Origin: Urechis unicinctus
Lineage: Eukaryota > Annelida > Polychaeta > Xenopneusta > Urechidae
Direction of reading: 5' to 3'
Length of the DNA: 64,000 nucleotides
Assembly: GCA_034190875.2 (NCBI GenBank)
Contig: CM067344.1
Coordinates: 13,998,801-14,062,800 of the forward strand
This document shows positions 37,376 to 48,824 of this stretch, piece after piece; within the stretch, counting starts at the first letter, position 1; every line of letters begins with the position of its first letter. Below the pieces are notes generated by a model. The model did not search any database. It was not told where the DNA came from and saw only the letters and a program-made list of their open reading frames with translations. A program made the position numbers and the translations under genes.

Positions 37376-39439
37376 ATGGAGTTGGAGTCCGATTTCACTT
37401 CCTCAGTGAACGAAGAGCTTGCCTTGAAACCCCGTAGGTTCAGCGTGTCTAGCACACATTCTAAGAAAACCATCCCGGAAAACAGGTCCTATGGGACGAC
37501 AAGCAAGTCATCGAAGCCCACGAGGTATGGAGAATCGCCCTCGACTAAACTTCCCAAGAAACTGAAGCCGTTAGCGGCCCCAACCAGGCCATCTTCCCAT
37601 TACAAACCGACGCTCAGAAGAGAAGCTTATGCATCAAATATCGAGGCTGCTGTTCCTCTGGCTAAAGCTCCTTTTCCCAAAGAATCAGCCGACAAAGATG
37701 GAATACACTGCCAGATCTGTCGTTTCCGCAACAAGAAGAAGTTGGCGGGGCAATTTTGTACAGAATGCACATTGCCTCTATGCAAGATTTGTGCGGACCA
37801 GCACCAAGCCACCAAAGTGACACAAGGTCATAGAATAGTACCCATGCGAGATCAAGGTTATGGTGGTGACCTATGTGCAATGCATCGATTTGCGGCTGTT
37901 GATTATTTTTGTGATTCGTGTTCGACTCTTATATGCGTTAACTGTACGATGCTTGAACATCGCGGACATTCTGTTGTGGAACTTTCAGAAAAGGTCAGCC
38001 AGTGCAAATCGTCTCTACTTTCCAGTATGGATGGCCTTGACATTAAGATGGCTACAACTAGTAATGAACTTCAAAAGGTAACTGATTTGGAAAACGGTAT
38101 TGAAGATTATCGTAAAGAAATCAAGAAACAGATTGCGGATAAAATGGCAGAGTTACAGAAGAAACTCACGTTACAGCAAAACCAACTCTGTGTGACACTT
38201 GATCATTTCCTGGATTCCAAAAGAGATGTTCTCACTAAGCGGAAAGATAACTTAAAGAAGCGCTTTGATGAAATGATGAAGATCCGTAAGTCGACTGAAG
38301 GTCACCATCTCAGCAAGAAACGGGAGGTTTTCATCAATAAAGTGTTGGGGGTCGAGAAGCAAGTTGAGCTGATCAGCGAAGGAAAACCATTGAATGAGTC
38401 GGAATTCACTTCCCTTCAATTTGTGTTGACAAACAACGGACAGTTTGGGAAATTAGATGAATCCAATGAATCGATGATTCGTATAAAAGGTCACGGAAAA
38501 ATGGCCGAGTCAGCTCTTTCTATCCCTAGCCTGATCAACAAGCAATTACATAATCAACCTAAAATGAACGCTCGAGATTCTCATAAAAGCCACGCAGTGA
38601 CTCTTAAATCTGTACCAGAGGAATTGAGATTCAAAAACTGGAAAAATGCTCGGATTTTGCATAAATTCAAGACATCTTCATTTGTGAAAAAGCCAAGTGG
38701 CTTAGGTGTTTTACCAAACGGTAAAATAGTGATTGCCGACGCAGCGCAGCAAGGTGTCGTCATTTGTGACACGTCAGGCCGCTTCCAACAAAGAGTGTTG
38801 GTGGATGAAGTGCAGAATCCAAATGGACTTACCATTGACACTGATGGGAATATTGTTATTTCTTGTGATAAATTCATCAAGACTTTCACGGTTGGGGGTG
38901 AGAAAATAGGACAACTACCATCCCTTCCCTGTCCCGGACCGCTTGTCATAGACGAGGAGAATTATTTGGTTGTGAAGGACACTAAAACCCATCACGTAAC
39001 AATATATGACAGAGATGGCAAGCCGATCAGCAAATTTTTCACAGTTGATCAATCGGGGCAGGTTCCTAATTCGAGCGTGCTTGAGGCATCTGATGGTCGA
39101 ATAACACTTGCTTACACACTCCAAGGAAGCAACAACCATAATTTAAAATCGTTCAGTTATTCGGGGGATATTATTCATTCTACTAAGCTGAACGAACCTT
39201 GCTACGGTATTCGCCAAGACCATTACGGCAACATGATTATCGCTGGCGGGGATTTATGTTTTGCCTCTGGCTTGGCTGCTCGGAATGTAATGGCGTTGAG
39301 AACGTTGGATAAATCCGGACGAGTGTTCAGCCTGGCTGCGCGGGGAGTGGGCTTGACGCCACACGGTGACGTTGTTACATTGCATGTCAACTCGTCGGCC
39401 ATGCGATCTGAGGTTGTTATACTCCAGCTTAGTGAGTAA
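37376..39439 (+). CDS. B-box/coiled-coil/NHL protein without RING (TRIM-like)
   Basis: Single uninterrupted exon of 687 codons. Residues 1-108 are Ser/Lys-rich and probably disordered. Two B-box zinc fingers follow: CQICRFRNKKKLAGQFCTEC..LCKICADQH (from about 112) and CAMHRFAAVDYFCDSCSTLICVNCTMLEHRGH (from about 167). A charged helical coiled-coil spans roughly 195-330. From about 430 to the end a six-bladed NHL-type propeller is suggested by repeats such as PSGLGVLPNGKIVIADAAQQGVVICDTSGRF and PNGLTIDTDGNIVISC. This is the TRIM2/3/32/71-like layout minus the N-terminal RING, so intrinsic E3 ligase activity is not expected. It may act as an RNA- or protein-binding scaffold. A poly-A signal follows at 39577-39582. 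RING-less B-box/NHL genes are expanded in several invertebrates (family knowledge). Confidence 0.9.
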   Translation: MELESDFTSSVNEELALKPRRFSVSSTHSKKTIPENRSYGTTSKSSKPTRYGESPSTKLPKKLKPLAAPTRPSSHYKPTLRREAYASNIEAAVPLAKAPFPKESADKDGIHCQICRFRNKKKLAGQFCTECTLPLCKICADQHQATKVTQGHRIVPMRDQGYGGDLCAMHRFAAVDYFCDSCSTLICVNCTMLEHRGHSVVELSEKVSQCKSSLLSSMDGLDIKMATTSNELQKVTDLENGIEDYRKEIKKQIADKMAELQKKLTLQQNQLCVTLDHFLDSKRDVLTKRKDNLKKRFDEMMKIRKSTEGHHLSKKREVFINKVLGVEKQVELISEGKPLNESEFTSLQFVLTNNGQFGKLDESNESMIRIKGHGKMAESALSIPSLINKQLHNQPKMNARDSHKSHAVTLKSVPEELRFKNWKNARILHKFKTSSFVKKPSGLGVLPNGKIVIADAAQQGVVICDTSGRFQQRVLVDEVQNPNGLTIDTDGNIVISCDKFIKTFTVGGEKIGQLPSLPCPGPLVIDEENYLVVKDTKTHHVTIYDRDGKPISKFFTVDQSGQVPNSSVLEASDGRITLAYTLQGSNNHNLKSFSYSGDIIHSTKLNEPCYGIRQDHYGNMIIAGGDLCFASGLAARNVMALRTLDKSGRVFSLAARGVGLTPHGDVVTLHVNSSAMRSEVVILQLSE

Positions 39440-39576
39440 TGTACACGGACTGGAATTACAGATCATATCATACACCAATCAATGACAACTTACATGTAAT
39501 CCCATTGTGAGAGATGTTGAAATTATTTCGGTTTTGAAACCGCTATCGAATCATGTTAAGCAATTTTGCTAAGAGA

Positions 39577-39582
39577 AATAAA
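39577..39582 (+). terminator. Poly-A signal AATAAA of the B-box/NHL gene
   Basis: Canonical hexamer about 138 bp after the stop codon. Confidence 0.55.
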
Positions 39583-39702
39583 TTTTCATGAAAGCCGTTT
39601 CTTTACGTAAGTTGGCATTAAATTGGGATCACGCACTGCAAGTGATTCGTCATTGACCCCTTCAAACTCACGAATGTACCTGTCCACGTGGTATATACAT
39701 AC

Positions 39703-39705
<3 letters not shown>

Positions 39706-39783
<78 letters not shown>
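39706..39783. repeat. (CA)n microsatellite
   Basis: About 76 bp of pure CA repeats downstream of the B-box/NHL gene. Confidence 0.97.
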
Positions 39784-39787
<4 letters not shown>

Positions 39788-41792
39788 AGACTCACACGCT
39801 CACTCGTATTCGTCAATAAACTTCAAGTTGGGAGATGATACAAATATAAAATCCGTCTGCTTACCTGCTTCCATTCCTGATTCCCGCGCTAGGGTCATCT
39901 ACGTCATTAACAGCAGAAGCTCAAGAGATTAAAAAAAAATTGAATTACAGAAAAGACGTTTCGAGTTATTGCGTCATGAGAAATAGTGTAAAACAACCTT
40001 AATATTTTTTTTTAAGTATCTACATATTTCAATCGTATTGTCACAAAAAAATATCCGGGCAACTTTCGTGGGAATGTATAAATCGAAGGTACATTAACAA
40101 GACTCAGCAAAACAACGCTACTCTGCATGTGTTGTATTCATTTGGCAGTATTCATTGGGTGAATCTGACCGTCACCATAACCTGCTCTGTGCCTCTATAC
40201 TTAGCCCTATATCCTGACGTACCCAACCGCCCACCAGTTAACAATGCACTTAATGCGCAGAGCGAAGAATCACATGATCCCCTGTTTGCTGTCCATGAAA
40301 CGAGATTACAACGAAGTGAAAACAGAATTGGGCAGTCTGAGAATGTCTCCAGTTGATTGCTTCCAAGCGTCTTTCTCCAGTTCGCAGTAATTACTTTGTC
40401 ACTTGAGAAGATTTTAACAATGGAACATTTAACAACGGAGTCAATAAAACTACCATAAGAAATTACTTATTATGTCGAATGTGTTAGACATTCCACGATT
40501 GCGAACGGGCTTTGAAGAATATGTCGGCCCAAATAACGAATACATTGTCCATTAAAGTTCACTTGCGAATCGCTCTGCTGGGACTTGTGCATTCGACAAG
40601 AAGGTACACTGTACTTCGGTTTCCCGAAACTGTGATATGTCATTTCCCATAAGTTAATCATTACATTCATAGATCTGAAATCAGATCATTTAAGTTAACA
40701 TAAGAAATTAGTGTGATATGCCAATCCCTCGTGTCATTGTTGTCAGAAATTATTGGATAGCTGAGATTAGATGACTTTGATTAATTTGGGGCTGTGGCGT
40801 TAGAAATGAGGTCCTAAAACAATGGACGTTTTAGGATGCCATTAACACTCTGAATTACTTCTGCTACAGCACCTGACCTTGCTAGATAAACAACGAAACG
40901 AGGACCTTTTGATTAGCACTCCAATCATCAACAACGATTCATATATTTTGATAATATGCTGAAACTGTGGTGAGTTTATATAGTCCTTAACAAAAGCACA
41001 GGGTCAAAGGTCATGGTCATCCACGCAACCTTGTATGTGCTAAAAAACCCACGTTCATTGAAATAAGGCAAACATGACGGAAATGTCATCTTGTTTTGGA
41101 AATTTGCAGCGCTGATGTTTACAACATTTTTTTGGTGCGAAAAGGTCGACCAAGGTGCGACCAAGGAGTTATAACCAACAGGTTATATAACTCCTTGGTG
41201 CGACTAATTCAAACGCTCGATGATCCAGTCTTCCAACCACACACACACACAGACGCTCGGGATCTGGTCGCTTTTCGACACGTGTATGCTCATGGTAGAA
41301 CTGGGAGATATAGGCGTCCTAGCAATAACACTTTCCTCATATCTCAATGATCGCGAAAGATCATATATTTCTTGAAGGAATATGAATGTGTCACTTTTTG
41401 CTTATTCAGTAAATCATGGGTCCATTTTTCAAATATTTGGTGTATTGATGGGCTCCTTTTTCAAAGACCTTTGACGGATCCCTTTTGTGTCACTTTGGGT
41501 TTGTCTAGATATGAAGGCCAGATGATGGTTTGTGGCGTGCGAGGAACACATGGTTTGTGATACCAGTTGATGTGCTAGGGCAGTTTAGGGTGGTTTGTCT
41601 AAATGGCTTGTTTTGGCAGGATAGTCCTGTTAAATACTTACACGGCATTCTGTCCACAGTCTACCCTTTATTGTACATCTGATGATGTAATTGCTGTGGA
41701 TATAGAAACCTACTATAAGAGGAAACATTCTTAGCTTATTCCATTTCTTTGTAAAGCACTGCAGTAAAATGAAAGTATTGACCGTGGATGTA
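39784..41792. other. Intergenic spacer with a hairpin
   Basis: AT-rich, no gene recognised. An open frame at 40129-40356 lacks motifs. The only structure is a foldback at 41155-41204 (separate entry). Confidence 0.3.
41155..41204. repeat. Short near-perfect inverted repeat (hairpin)
   Basis: CCAAGGAGTTATAACC, a 4-base loop AACA, then GGTTATATAACTCCTTGG. Arms of 16-18 bases with a 2-base bulge, extended by GTGCGA/TGCGAC. Confidence 0.75.
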
Positions 41793-41798
41793 TTTATT
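41793..41798 (-). terminator. Poly-A signal (AATAAA on the minus strand) of the EF-hand gene
   Basis: TTTATT on the plus strand, about 280 bp beyond the EF-hand stop codon in its direction of transcription. Confidence 0.5.
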
Positions 41799-42078
41799 GA
41801 ATAAATATATACTTCCTGAAAGCGCATACGATACAGTCACGTTCATCATGTAATTGCACATAAATTACATCTGCATCTGTCAATTTGCCCACTGGTTTAA
41901 ATACAATTTGGGCACAGTTCATTCTAGTTGAAAGAAGAGCATCGGAGGCTTGTGAAGTTCTCTCATAACTGAGACTTCCTGTGGAGGAAATGGGTAACGT
42001 TATGATGCTCATCATACATCGCTCTGTGGATCCAACATCATAACGTTTATTCACACCCTCTCCAACCACACAGACGCA

Positions 42079-44874
42079 TCAAAACAAGTTGGTTTGCAGC
42101 ATCACTTTGATAAACTCGTCTTTGTCCACAAATCCATCGCCGTTTAAATCAGCTGCTTCCATCATGTCCTGGAGCTCCTGTTTGCTGAATTTGACCCCAG
42201 CATCCTTACAGGCATGTTTGATATTGTCCATGGACAACTTCTCTGCTTCATCTAAATCAGGAAAAAATGGAAAACAGAAATTAATCTCACCTTGGGTCAC
42301 ATGCCAATCATAAAAGAACCAGACATTAAGGGTGTTTTTTTGTAATGCATTATTCCAAGAAAGCAATGGCAGCATGCAGTAAATTTGACGAAATGTGCTC
42401 AAGATTTGTCAATACCATAATCGAAAAGTTTGAATCCTTGGATGATTTCATCATAGATGTCTTTGCTGTCCCCTTGCTTGTCGATAACAATGTCCAGAAA
42501 TTCATTAAATTCAATCATGCTGAAACCATAGAGAAGTACATATACATGGAAATGGAGGTGCAGACAGATATGGGTTTAAAATATGAGAGATTTAAATAAA
42601 AAATACCCTCTTGTCTTGACCCCTGCATCATGAACCATCTGTCTGGCTTGTTCTCTTGACATCTTAAATCCTAAAGCCTTCATGGCTTTTCTCACATCTG
42701 TTGGTCCAATGAATCTTAAACAAATAATGGCAATATAGATAAAACTATTATGATGGCTGACCAGGATCAAGAAATACTTATTTTTCCACCTTCAAATTAC
42801 TGATCATAATACTCAAGCTTGTTTTACCCTCTACTGTGGATGTCAAATGCTTCAAATACTATTTGAAGATCATGTATTTCCTGTGGGGTGAGCTTTTCCA
42901 ATGCTTTGGTGGATATTTGCATTCCATATAACTCCTTTTCTTTCACTGGGTGAGCACTCAATAAATTGTATAACTGAAACAAAAATGAACCTTTAATGTA
43001 TGATCTTGTGAAAGCATAGATATTCAGGTCAGCCCTATCAACAGACTTATTGGGTATGCACTGAATCCATATATGTTTAACTGGCAGGATATCTAGCATG
43101 ACCCTTATCCCTGCCCCACCATGACCTCACCACCAAATTTCAGATGTCAATCGACCCTAACTCTCCCACCACCCCCCTGCCATGTTTACCCACTCTTATC
43201 CTGTGTCACCTGCCATGCTCACCCTACCTAATACACTGGGCTAACCCTACCTAATACCCTGTATCACAGCACCCTGACCCTCACTCTGACCTCACTAAAA
43301 GCCCTTCTGTGACCCCACCTTAATCATCTCTGTGCAAACCAACCCTAACTCCAGGAAACCTTGCTCAACTCCAGCCTTGTTCATCCACCCTTATCCCCAC
43401 TATCACTTGACCCAAGCCCTCTTCTTGACCTCACCCTAATACCTGTTGTACAAACCAACCCCTACCACTGTAATGCCTGCCATGCTAACTACCCTAATCC
43501 CCAACATTACTCAACCCTAATCAGCACTGTGTCCCCACTGTAATTCTTGCCATGCTAACACACCCCAATCCCCACTGCCCTAACCCACACCAAATCCCTT
43601 CCTGACCCCCTAAATTACACAGTTTCCTGTCATGACCTCACCTTAATCCTCGCCATGCTAATCAACCATAATCCCTAATGTGCTAAAACAAATACCCGCT
43701 GTTACTCAACCAAACACCTACCCATGTGATATGCAATGCTTGCCAATCATAATGGGCTTGCTCTAAACTGTACACTATTTGGATTATCTAGAGCACTCAT
43801 TAATGTTTGCATTGTGAACAGACGGACAAACGGACATGCCCAAATATGTATTATATACAGAAATACATAGATCTCGCAGTGTATCATAATTTTATTAAAT
43901 GAAATGTCCAAGCTGGGCTTATAATAAAGATTTGAGTCACAAGGATTTTTTCCCAAAACAAGTGTGCACATCTCTGGTAGTGGTAGGGTGTTTTGCACTT
44001 CATGGTGTATGCCTTGGGTATAGTTTGACTCATAATTTTTGTTCATAACACCTTACCATGCATGTCAAGCTTAAGCCTAGCCCTACAGGATGTCTTGTTA
44101 GTTTATAACTATAATCACCGTCAGACTGGAGCTATTCAAGCTTTATTCACCTCAAGAATGATTCGCATTAAGTTCACTGCTGACCTGAGCTTAGATAAAT
44201 CTACCAACCATGTGTGCAGTATTATTTCCTTGAGTTTTAAATGTCTGTACCTGCGATTTTATATCTGAGGCAATATATCAATGAATCCCAATATTTGCAT
44301 GTGATGGATGAAAACAACTTCAGTTCAGATGATAAGCTTTCACAAATACATATTCCTCAACTCAGAAGGACAATTGAATTGACAATAAGAACGCTCTATT
44401 GTCAATGTCAGTAATGGCTCCGGCCGAACGGTAACATGACCCAGAAGTCTTGTAGGGCTATGTCAGTAATGGAGTAGAAGAAAAAACAACAGTTCTTAGC
44501 ATTATTCTACTTGCTATCCCGACTTCACAAGTGTATACTGTAAATAAAAAAGTATAATACAGATGTTCTAATGAGATAATAGTTGATACGTCCGTGCAGG
44601 GCGAGTTACTAGGCAAAGAAACTTTGCCTCGGACAGCTCCGCGCTATTTACTACTTTCGATCTCTCACATCCGCGCTGTAGACTAATGTGACATCAGATC
44701 ATAAAAACACCAGGGGCTAGTGCCTTGCCTAGGCGAGTTACATACCCGTTCTCTGGGTTGTGGAACTGTTTGCGAAAACTCAATTTGCACAGGATCATTC
44801 GATTTGATATCATCATCGTTTAAGCTTTTCCTTTTCTTCTTCCCCCCTGACTTCCCCTTCTTCTTCCCTGGCAT
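42079..44874 (-). CDS. Centrin-like EF-hand protein
   Basis: Five exons on the minus strand (44874-44746, 42973-42828, 42714-42607, 42519-42416 and 42251-42079) keep phase at every junction and give 219 residues. The N-terminus is a basic tail (MPGKKKGKSGGKKKRKS). Four EF-hand units follow: LTPQEIHDLQIVFEAFDIHSRGFIG, then a second ending MIEFNEFLDIV, a third GFKLFDYDEAEKLSMDNI, and a fourth AADLNGDGFVDKDEFIKVM. Order, spacing and the final IKVMLQTNLF resemble centrin/caltractin, which binds calcium at centrioles and basal bodies. Only the fourth loop is canonical (DLNGDGFVDKDE); the others miss liganding residues. Length (219, against about 170 for centrins) and divergence suggest a centrin-related rather than true centrin gene. 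It shares a promoter region with the phosphatase gene to its right. Confidence 0.85.
43100..43720. repeat. Degenerate CCTAATCC-type minisatellite in intron 1 of the EF-hand gene
   Basis: About 600 bp of imperfect repetition built from phrases such as CCATGCTAACC, ACCCTAATCCCCACTG and CTCACCCTAA, strongly C-rich on the plus strand. No constant period was found by eye; units look roughly 30-60 bp. Confidence 0.7.
44600..44740. repeat. SINE-like fragment shared with 12.2 kb
   Basis: Contains TTTACTACTTTCGATCTCTCACATCCGCGCTGTAG (44647-44681), nearly identical to 12230-12265. It lies at the 5' end of intron 1 of the EF-hand gene, directly next to the exon 1 donor. Confidence 0.5.
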
Positions 44875-45097
44875 TTCTTTTCTTGGTGCAGTGTAAATAT
44901 AGTGCTCAAACTTAGATGTTTATTTCGTATTAGTTGATGGCGTCTTGTTGTCATAGACGTAATTTCCGGTGTGTGACAAATGTCCGACGTTATGATTGCA
45001 TCTTAGTCAAACCGCGCACGTTATGACCACTGTCGTGCCGATTCAAACAAGAAAAAAAACTGTGTAAACGTTTAAGTTTAAGGCCGCTTATCTGGTT
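44875..45097. promoter_or_regulatory. Bidirectional promoter region
   Basis: 223 bp separates the divergent start codons of the centrin-like gene (minus) and the ILKAP-like gene (plus). It must contain both 5' UTRs and start sites unless non-coding first exons exist. No TATA box is obvious. Several CG dinucleotides occur (CCGACGTTATG, CCGCGCACG). Confidence 0.55.
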
Positions 45098-48000
45098 ATG
45101 GATTTGTTTGGTGATTTACCAGAACCAGGTACATGTTTAATTTCTCATTTTTCGTTAAAACCAGTTATATCGTGACTGACAAATCGAGATCTCGCTCGTT
45201 AGTGGGCGATAATAAGTTGAAAAGGTTGACCTAACCCGCTAACTCGCTCTTTCGAACTAAATACGGGAGTGATGCATGCACTCCCCGGGATGCACTCCCT
45301 CTTGACTAGATAATAAAAACTGGGTTCTAGTTTGCAGATGGAATGGCAATCTATGTTTTTAGTGTAATACCCCAGTCGAATGCGATCTTTTGGGAAAACC
45401 AAACCATTGTCAGAAAATACTCTGTGACAGTGAAAACATTGACCAGGTGTTTGAAAATCGCTATATTTCCATCTGGAAATATGTGATAACGATTTTATAT
45501 TCCATTGGTGTTGACATATAAAAAACAATGCTGGTTGAACCCTATACTTACCATCGTTTGGCATAGATACTCTATTGAAAGAGTTGAATAAATAGTATCG
45601 CATATGGGTAAAAGCACTATCTTTTCTACATTGCTGCGCATAGGGTTGGATACAGACTGTATAATCAGCTGTTCATCAAGTATATACAGGCCAAAGTACA
45701 CAAAGGCTAGACAAAAGTAAAGTCAGGCTGGTGGTTTAGTCCCATGTTATGTGACAACCCTATTAGCCACATTGGAGACTTCAAAGCTGATGTGACTTAG
45801 ATAATTGTGTAAAGTGGAGGTCTCTTCTCTGAAAAGGGATGTACCTGACTTGGTGTCTAAATGATGTCATGTTCAGCTTTCATTCAGTGGCATGGAGTTC
45901 ACAATTTCAGTTATTAAAGATGAGTCTGAAATTCAGGACTGCTTCAGTAATGAAGTGTTGCCAGTCCAAGTCAGGGGAGAAAACTTTCAAACTAAAGAGG
46001 CAAATTACCATCTTATGCTTCACTGATTTTGTTGAATTGTACAAGACATATTTGGTTTTGCTTTAGGCAAGAATTCAAGCACACTTGACTTGGCTGTGGA
46101 TCCATCACCTCAACCTTCTAAATTGGTTGATCTGCCAACGACAAAGCCACCAAGCCATTCAGCCAATGTGACCAGTTTGAAAAGAAAGTCGCAAGATGAA
46201 GGAGCAGCTATTCTCACAAAGAAACAAGCTGTAGGTGAGTGTGGTATTTCACATGGTGACCATGGTTAGTATACGCAACTGGGTTGTGCTTCTTATTGCA
46301 GTTCATTTGTTGTTTGAAAATAAATAGTGGAACATATTTGATCATGCTATTTTTGAATGCTGCAGGAATCATGAATCTCAAGGGTCACTTTGCTGAGAGG
46401 AAAGGGGAACGCGATGAGATGCAGGACGCACACGTCATTATGGATGACTTCAGATCAGTGATCCCATATGCTGATCCTTCTGTGTATGGCATGGTCCACC
46501 CAGTAAATAGTGTTTACTCAGCAACAAACACCCCTTGATAGATTCATCAACATTTGTTGTCTGATTTCATTAAAACCAGTTGATGTTCTGGTATTCTTCA
46601 ATGAACTTTTCACTATCAACAGTTACCTCAAAATATTGTTCATTGCGAACAATGAGTTATATTAACCATGTTATTTCAAAGTGCACGAGAGACATTTTAC
46701 CAGCATGTTCTAGTGATGTAATATATGAATGCTAGGATAACTACTGGAAAATGTTTTTGCAATGCAACATGTAGATGGACAATTCTCTTCTCATTGGTTT
46801 ACCCAATCCCATTAGGAGGCTGTGCTTGTGTTAATCGTCTTTGTCTGAGAGGCTCAGTTAGCATCATTTATTATGTCTAGTTCTATTGTTCCCTTGTTTC
46901 ATGGATTGTCTGTGTTAGCATTGTGTGTAGATGAGGGGACCCTGTGTTAGCATTGTGTGACAAGCGGTGCCTGCGTTAGCATTGTGTGTTGATGAATAGA
47001 CCCTGTGTTAGCATTATGAGTTGATGAGTGGACCCTGTGTTAGCACTATGTCTGACATGGGGTATATGTTGGTATTGTGTTTTTACATATGGAGTGTGTG
47101 TTCCCAGAGAGAGGCTGGCATACTATGCAGTGTTTGATGGCCACGCCGGGGCTAAAGCAGCCCGCTACGCAGCTCAACACCTCCACACAATCATGGCAGC
47201 AAATTTTCCCAAAGGTAAACCATGAAAAGACCGAAGCCAGCACTATGTGGCATGTTGTGATAATTAATGGATTAGAAATATTGATCTGTGCAGTAAAGGT
47301 ATAGGTTGGCCACAGCACCAATACATAGTTTGTGTTGTTCTGTTAACAGGAAATGTCAATCAGGTGGAAAGTGAAATAAAACGCTGCTTTGTGGAAGCTA
47401 TGAAGAAAACTGATGAAGACTTTTTAAAACTTGCCACCAAAAAGTACAAAGTTATTTTTTCTGGTTGTGTTGGGGGTGGGGACAAGTAAAAGTTGGCAGC
47501 AGCCATGAATCATGTGTATATGTTTATGTGTGTGGACAGCAAGCCAGTGTGGAAGGACGGAACAACAGCAGTTTGTGTCCTTGCCATCAACAATACACTA
47601 TACATCGCTAACCTAGGTGACAGTAAGGTACACGTTGGTTCGTTGAGGGCGTTTGGCATATTTTAATAGCCGGCTAATCTTTATATATCTTTGCGACTAA
47701 ACCCTGGTTTTCTGAGCTTGCAGGCAGTATTATGCAGGAAAAGTCCCTCCACAGATAAATACACGGCATTACCTTTGTCAGCTGATCACAATCCTACTAA
47801 TTACGAGGAGAGAATGAGGATACAGAAGTCAGGAGGCTATGTCAGGTAAGACTCGATCAAAAGAATGCATTTACAAATTAATTTCTCGCCCTAAGTTGTG
47901 TTATAGAAGTTGAAACCAGTGAACCAAAATGTTTATTATATGATGAAGCTGATATTTGATTGCCAGAGATGGCCGCGTAATGGGTGTCATTGAAGTATCA

Positions 48001-48736
48001 CGTTCTATTGGAGACGGACCCTACAAACGACTAGGTTTAACGTGCACACCTGATATTAAGCGATGTCAGCTAACGAACAATGATAGGTAATTCGTGACCT
48101 TGAAATATAACCATTGGTGATTGAAGTCAGTCAAAAATGTACATTCATCTCCTCTATTCCATAATAGGTAATACAAATATATGAGACTGTGTGTATTGAC
48201 TGTAGGTTTATTATCATCGCCTGTGACGGTCTGTGGAAAACCTTTGACAACAATTCAGCAATTCAGTTTATATCTACAGCATTGAATGTAAGATATTTTC
48301 CCATCTACAAATGGTCTAAACATTAAACAAATTATTTCCACATTGTTAATTTTCCCCCATCACTTGACTGTGGTGACTGTTTTTGAATAGAACTCTGATT
48401 GTGTATGGGAATCAATGAACTGTGACATTTTTGCCGTATTTTATCCTAAATTATACCAAACCAATGTGCCCATAGTTGGAATTGAACTGATGTAATCTAG
48501 AGGTGTTTATAACCTTCACTTGACTCATCCAATCTATCACCTAAGCCCAATAGCAAAGCTCAACTAATCATCCCAATGTGATCATGACACCTGGTTACCT
48601 GTTATTATTCCAGAAAGAGGACAATGAAGGCAATGTGTGGGACACAGCTTGCAGCCGAGTCACCAATGAGGCAGTTCGTAAGCTCAGTGCTGACAATGTC
48701 ACTGTTATTCTGGTGCAGATACAACCCCCGTCATAG
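45098..48736 (+). CDS. ILKAP: ILKAP-like protein phosphatase 2C
   Basis: Mn/Mg-dependent Ser/Thr phosphatase; the vertebrate protein associates with integrin-linked kinase. Ten exons: 45098-45128, 46067-46234, 46366-46483, 47108-47214, 47350-47443, 47540-47627, 47724-47845, 47967-48086, 48206-48287 and 48614-48736. All phases agree and give 350 residues (human about 392). The N-terminus MDLFGDLPEP is nearly that of vertebrate ILKAP. PP2C motifs in order: RKGERDEMQDAH (78-89), YYAVFDGHAG (metal-binding Asp115-Gly116), LYIANLGDSK, NPTNYEERMRIQKSGG, RVMGVIEVSRSIGD, IIACDGLW (Asp290-Gly291) and SADNVTVILVQI (Asp337-Asn338). All metal ligands are present. The third donor (46483) is a choice between two weak sites. 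A poly-A signal is at 48819-48824. The gene looks functional. Confidence 0.93.
46915..47060. repeat. ~38-bp minisatellite in intron 3 of the ILKAP-like gene
   Basis: About four copies of a unit like GACCCTGTGTTAGCATTGTGTG followed by TTGATGAGTG, diverging slightly. The last copy ends about 50 bp before the exon 4 acceptor. Confidence 0.8.
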
Positions 48737-48818
48737 AACACATTTGATGCCCACACCGTGCCTAAGATTGCTCTCATGTTGCCTTGTATTTCTTATTGAT
48801 AACCGAATCTGCAGTTTG

Positions 48819-48824
48819 AATAAA
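48819..48824 (+). terminator. Poly-A signal AATAAA of the ILKAP-like gene
   Basis: Canonical hexamer 83 bp after the stop codon. Confidence 0.6.

Noticed and set aside
40129-40356. 75-codon open frame with a hydrophobic N-terminus resembling a small secreted peptide
   Set aside because: Needs a TTG start, has no dibasic cleavage pattern and no recognisable family.
44050-44500. Possible coding exon (open frame at 44062-44268)
   Set aside because: No conserved motif and no acceptor/donor pair in phase with the EF-hand gene, in whose first intron it lies.
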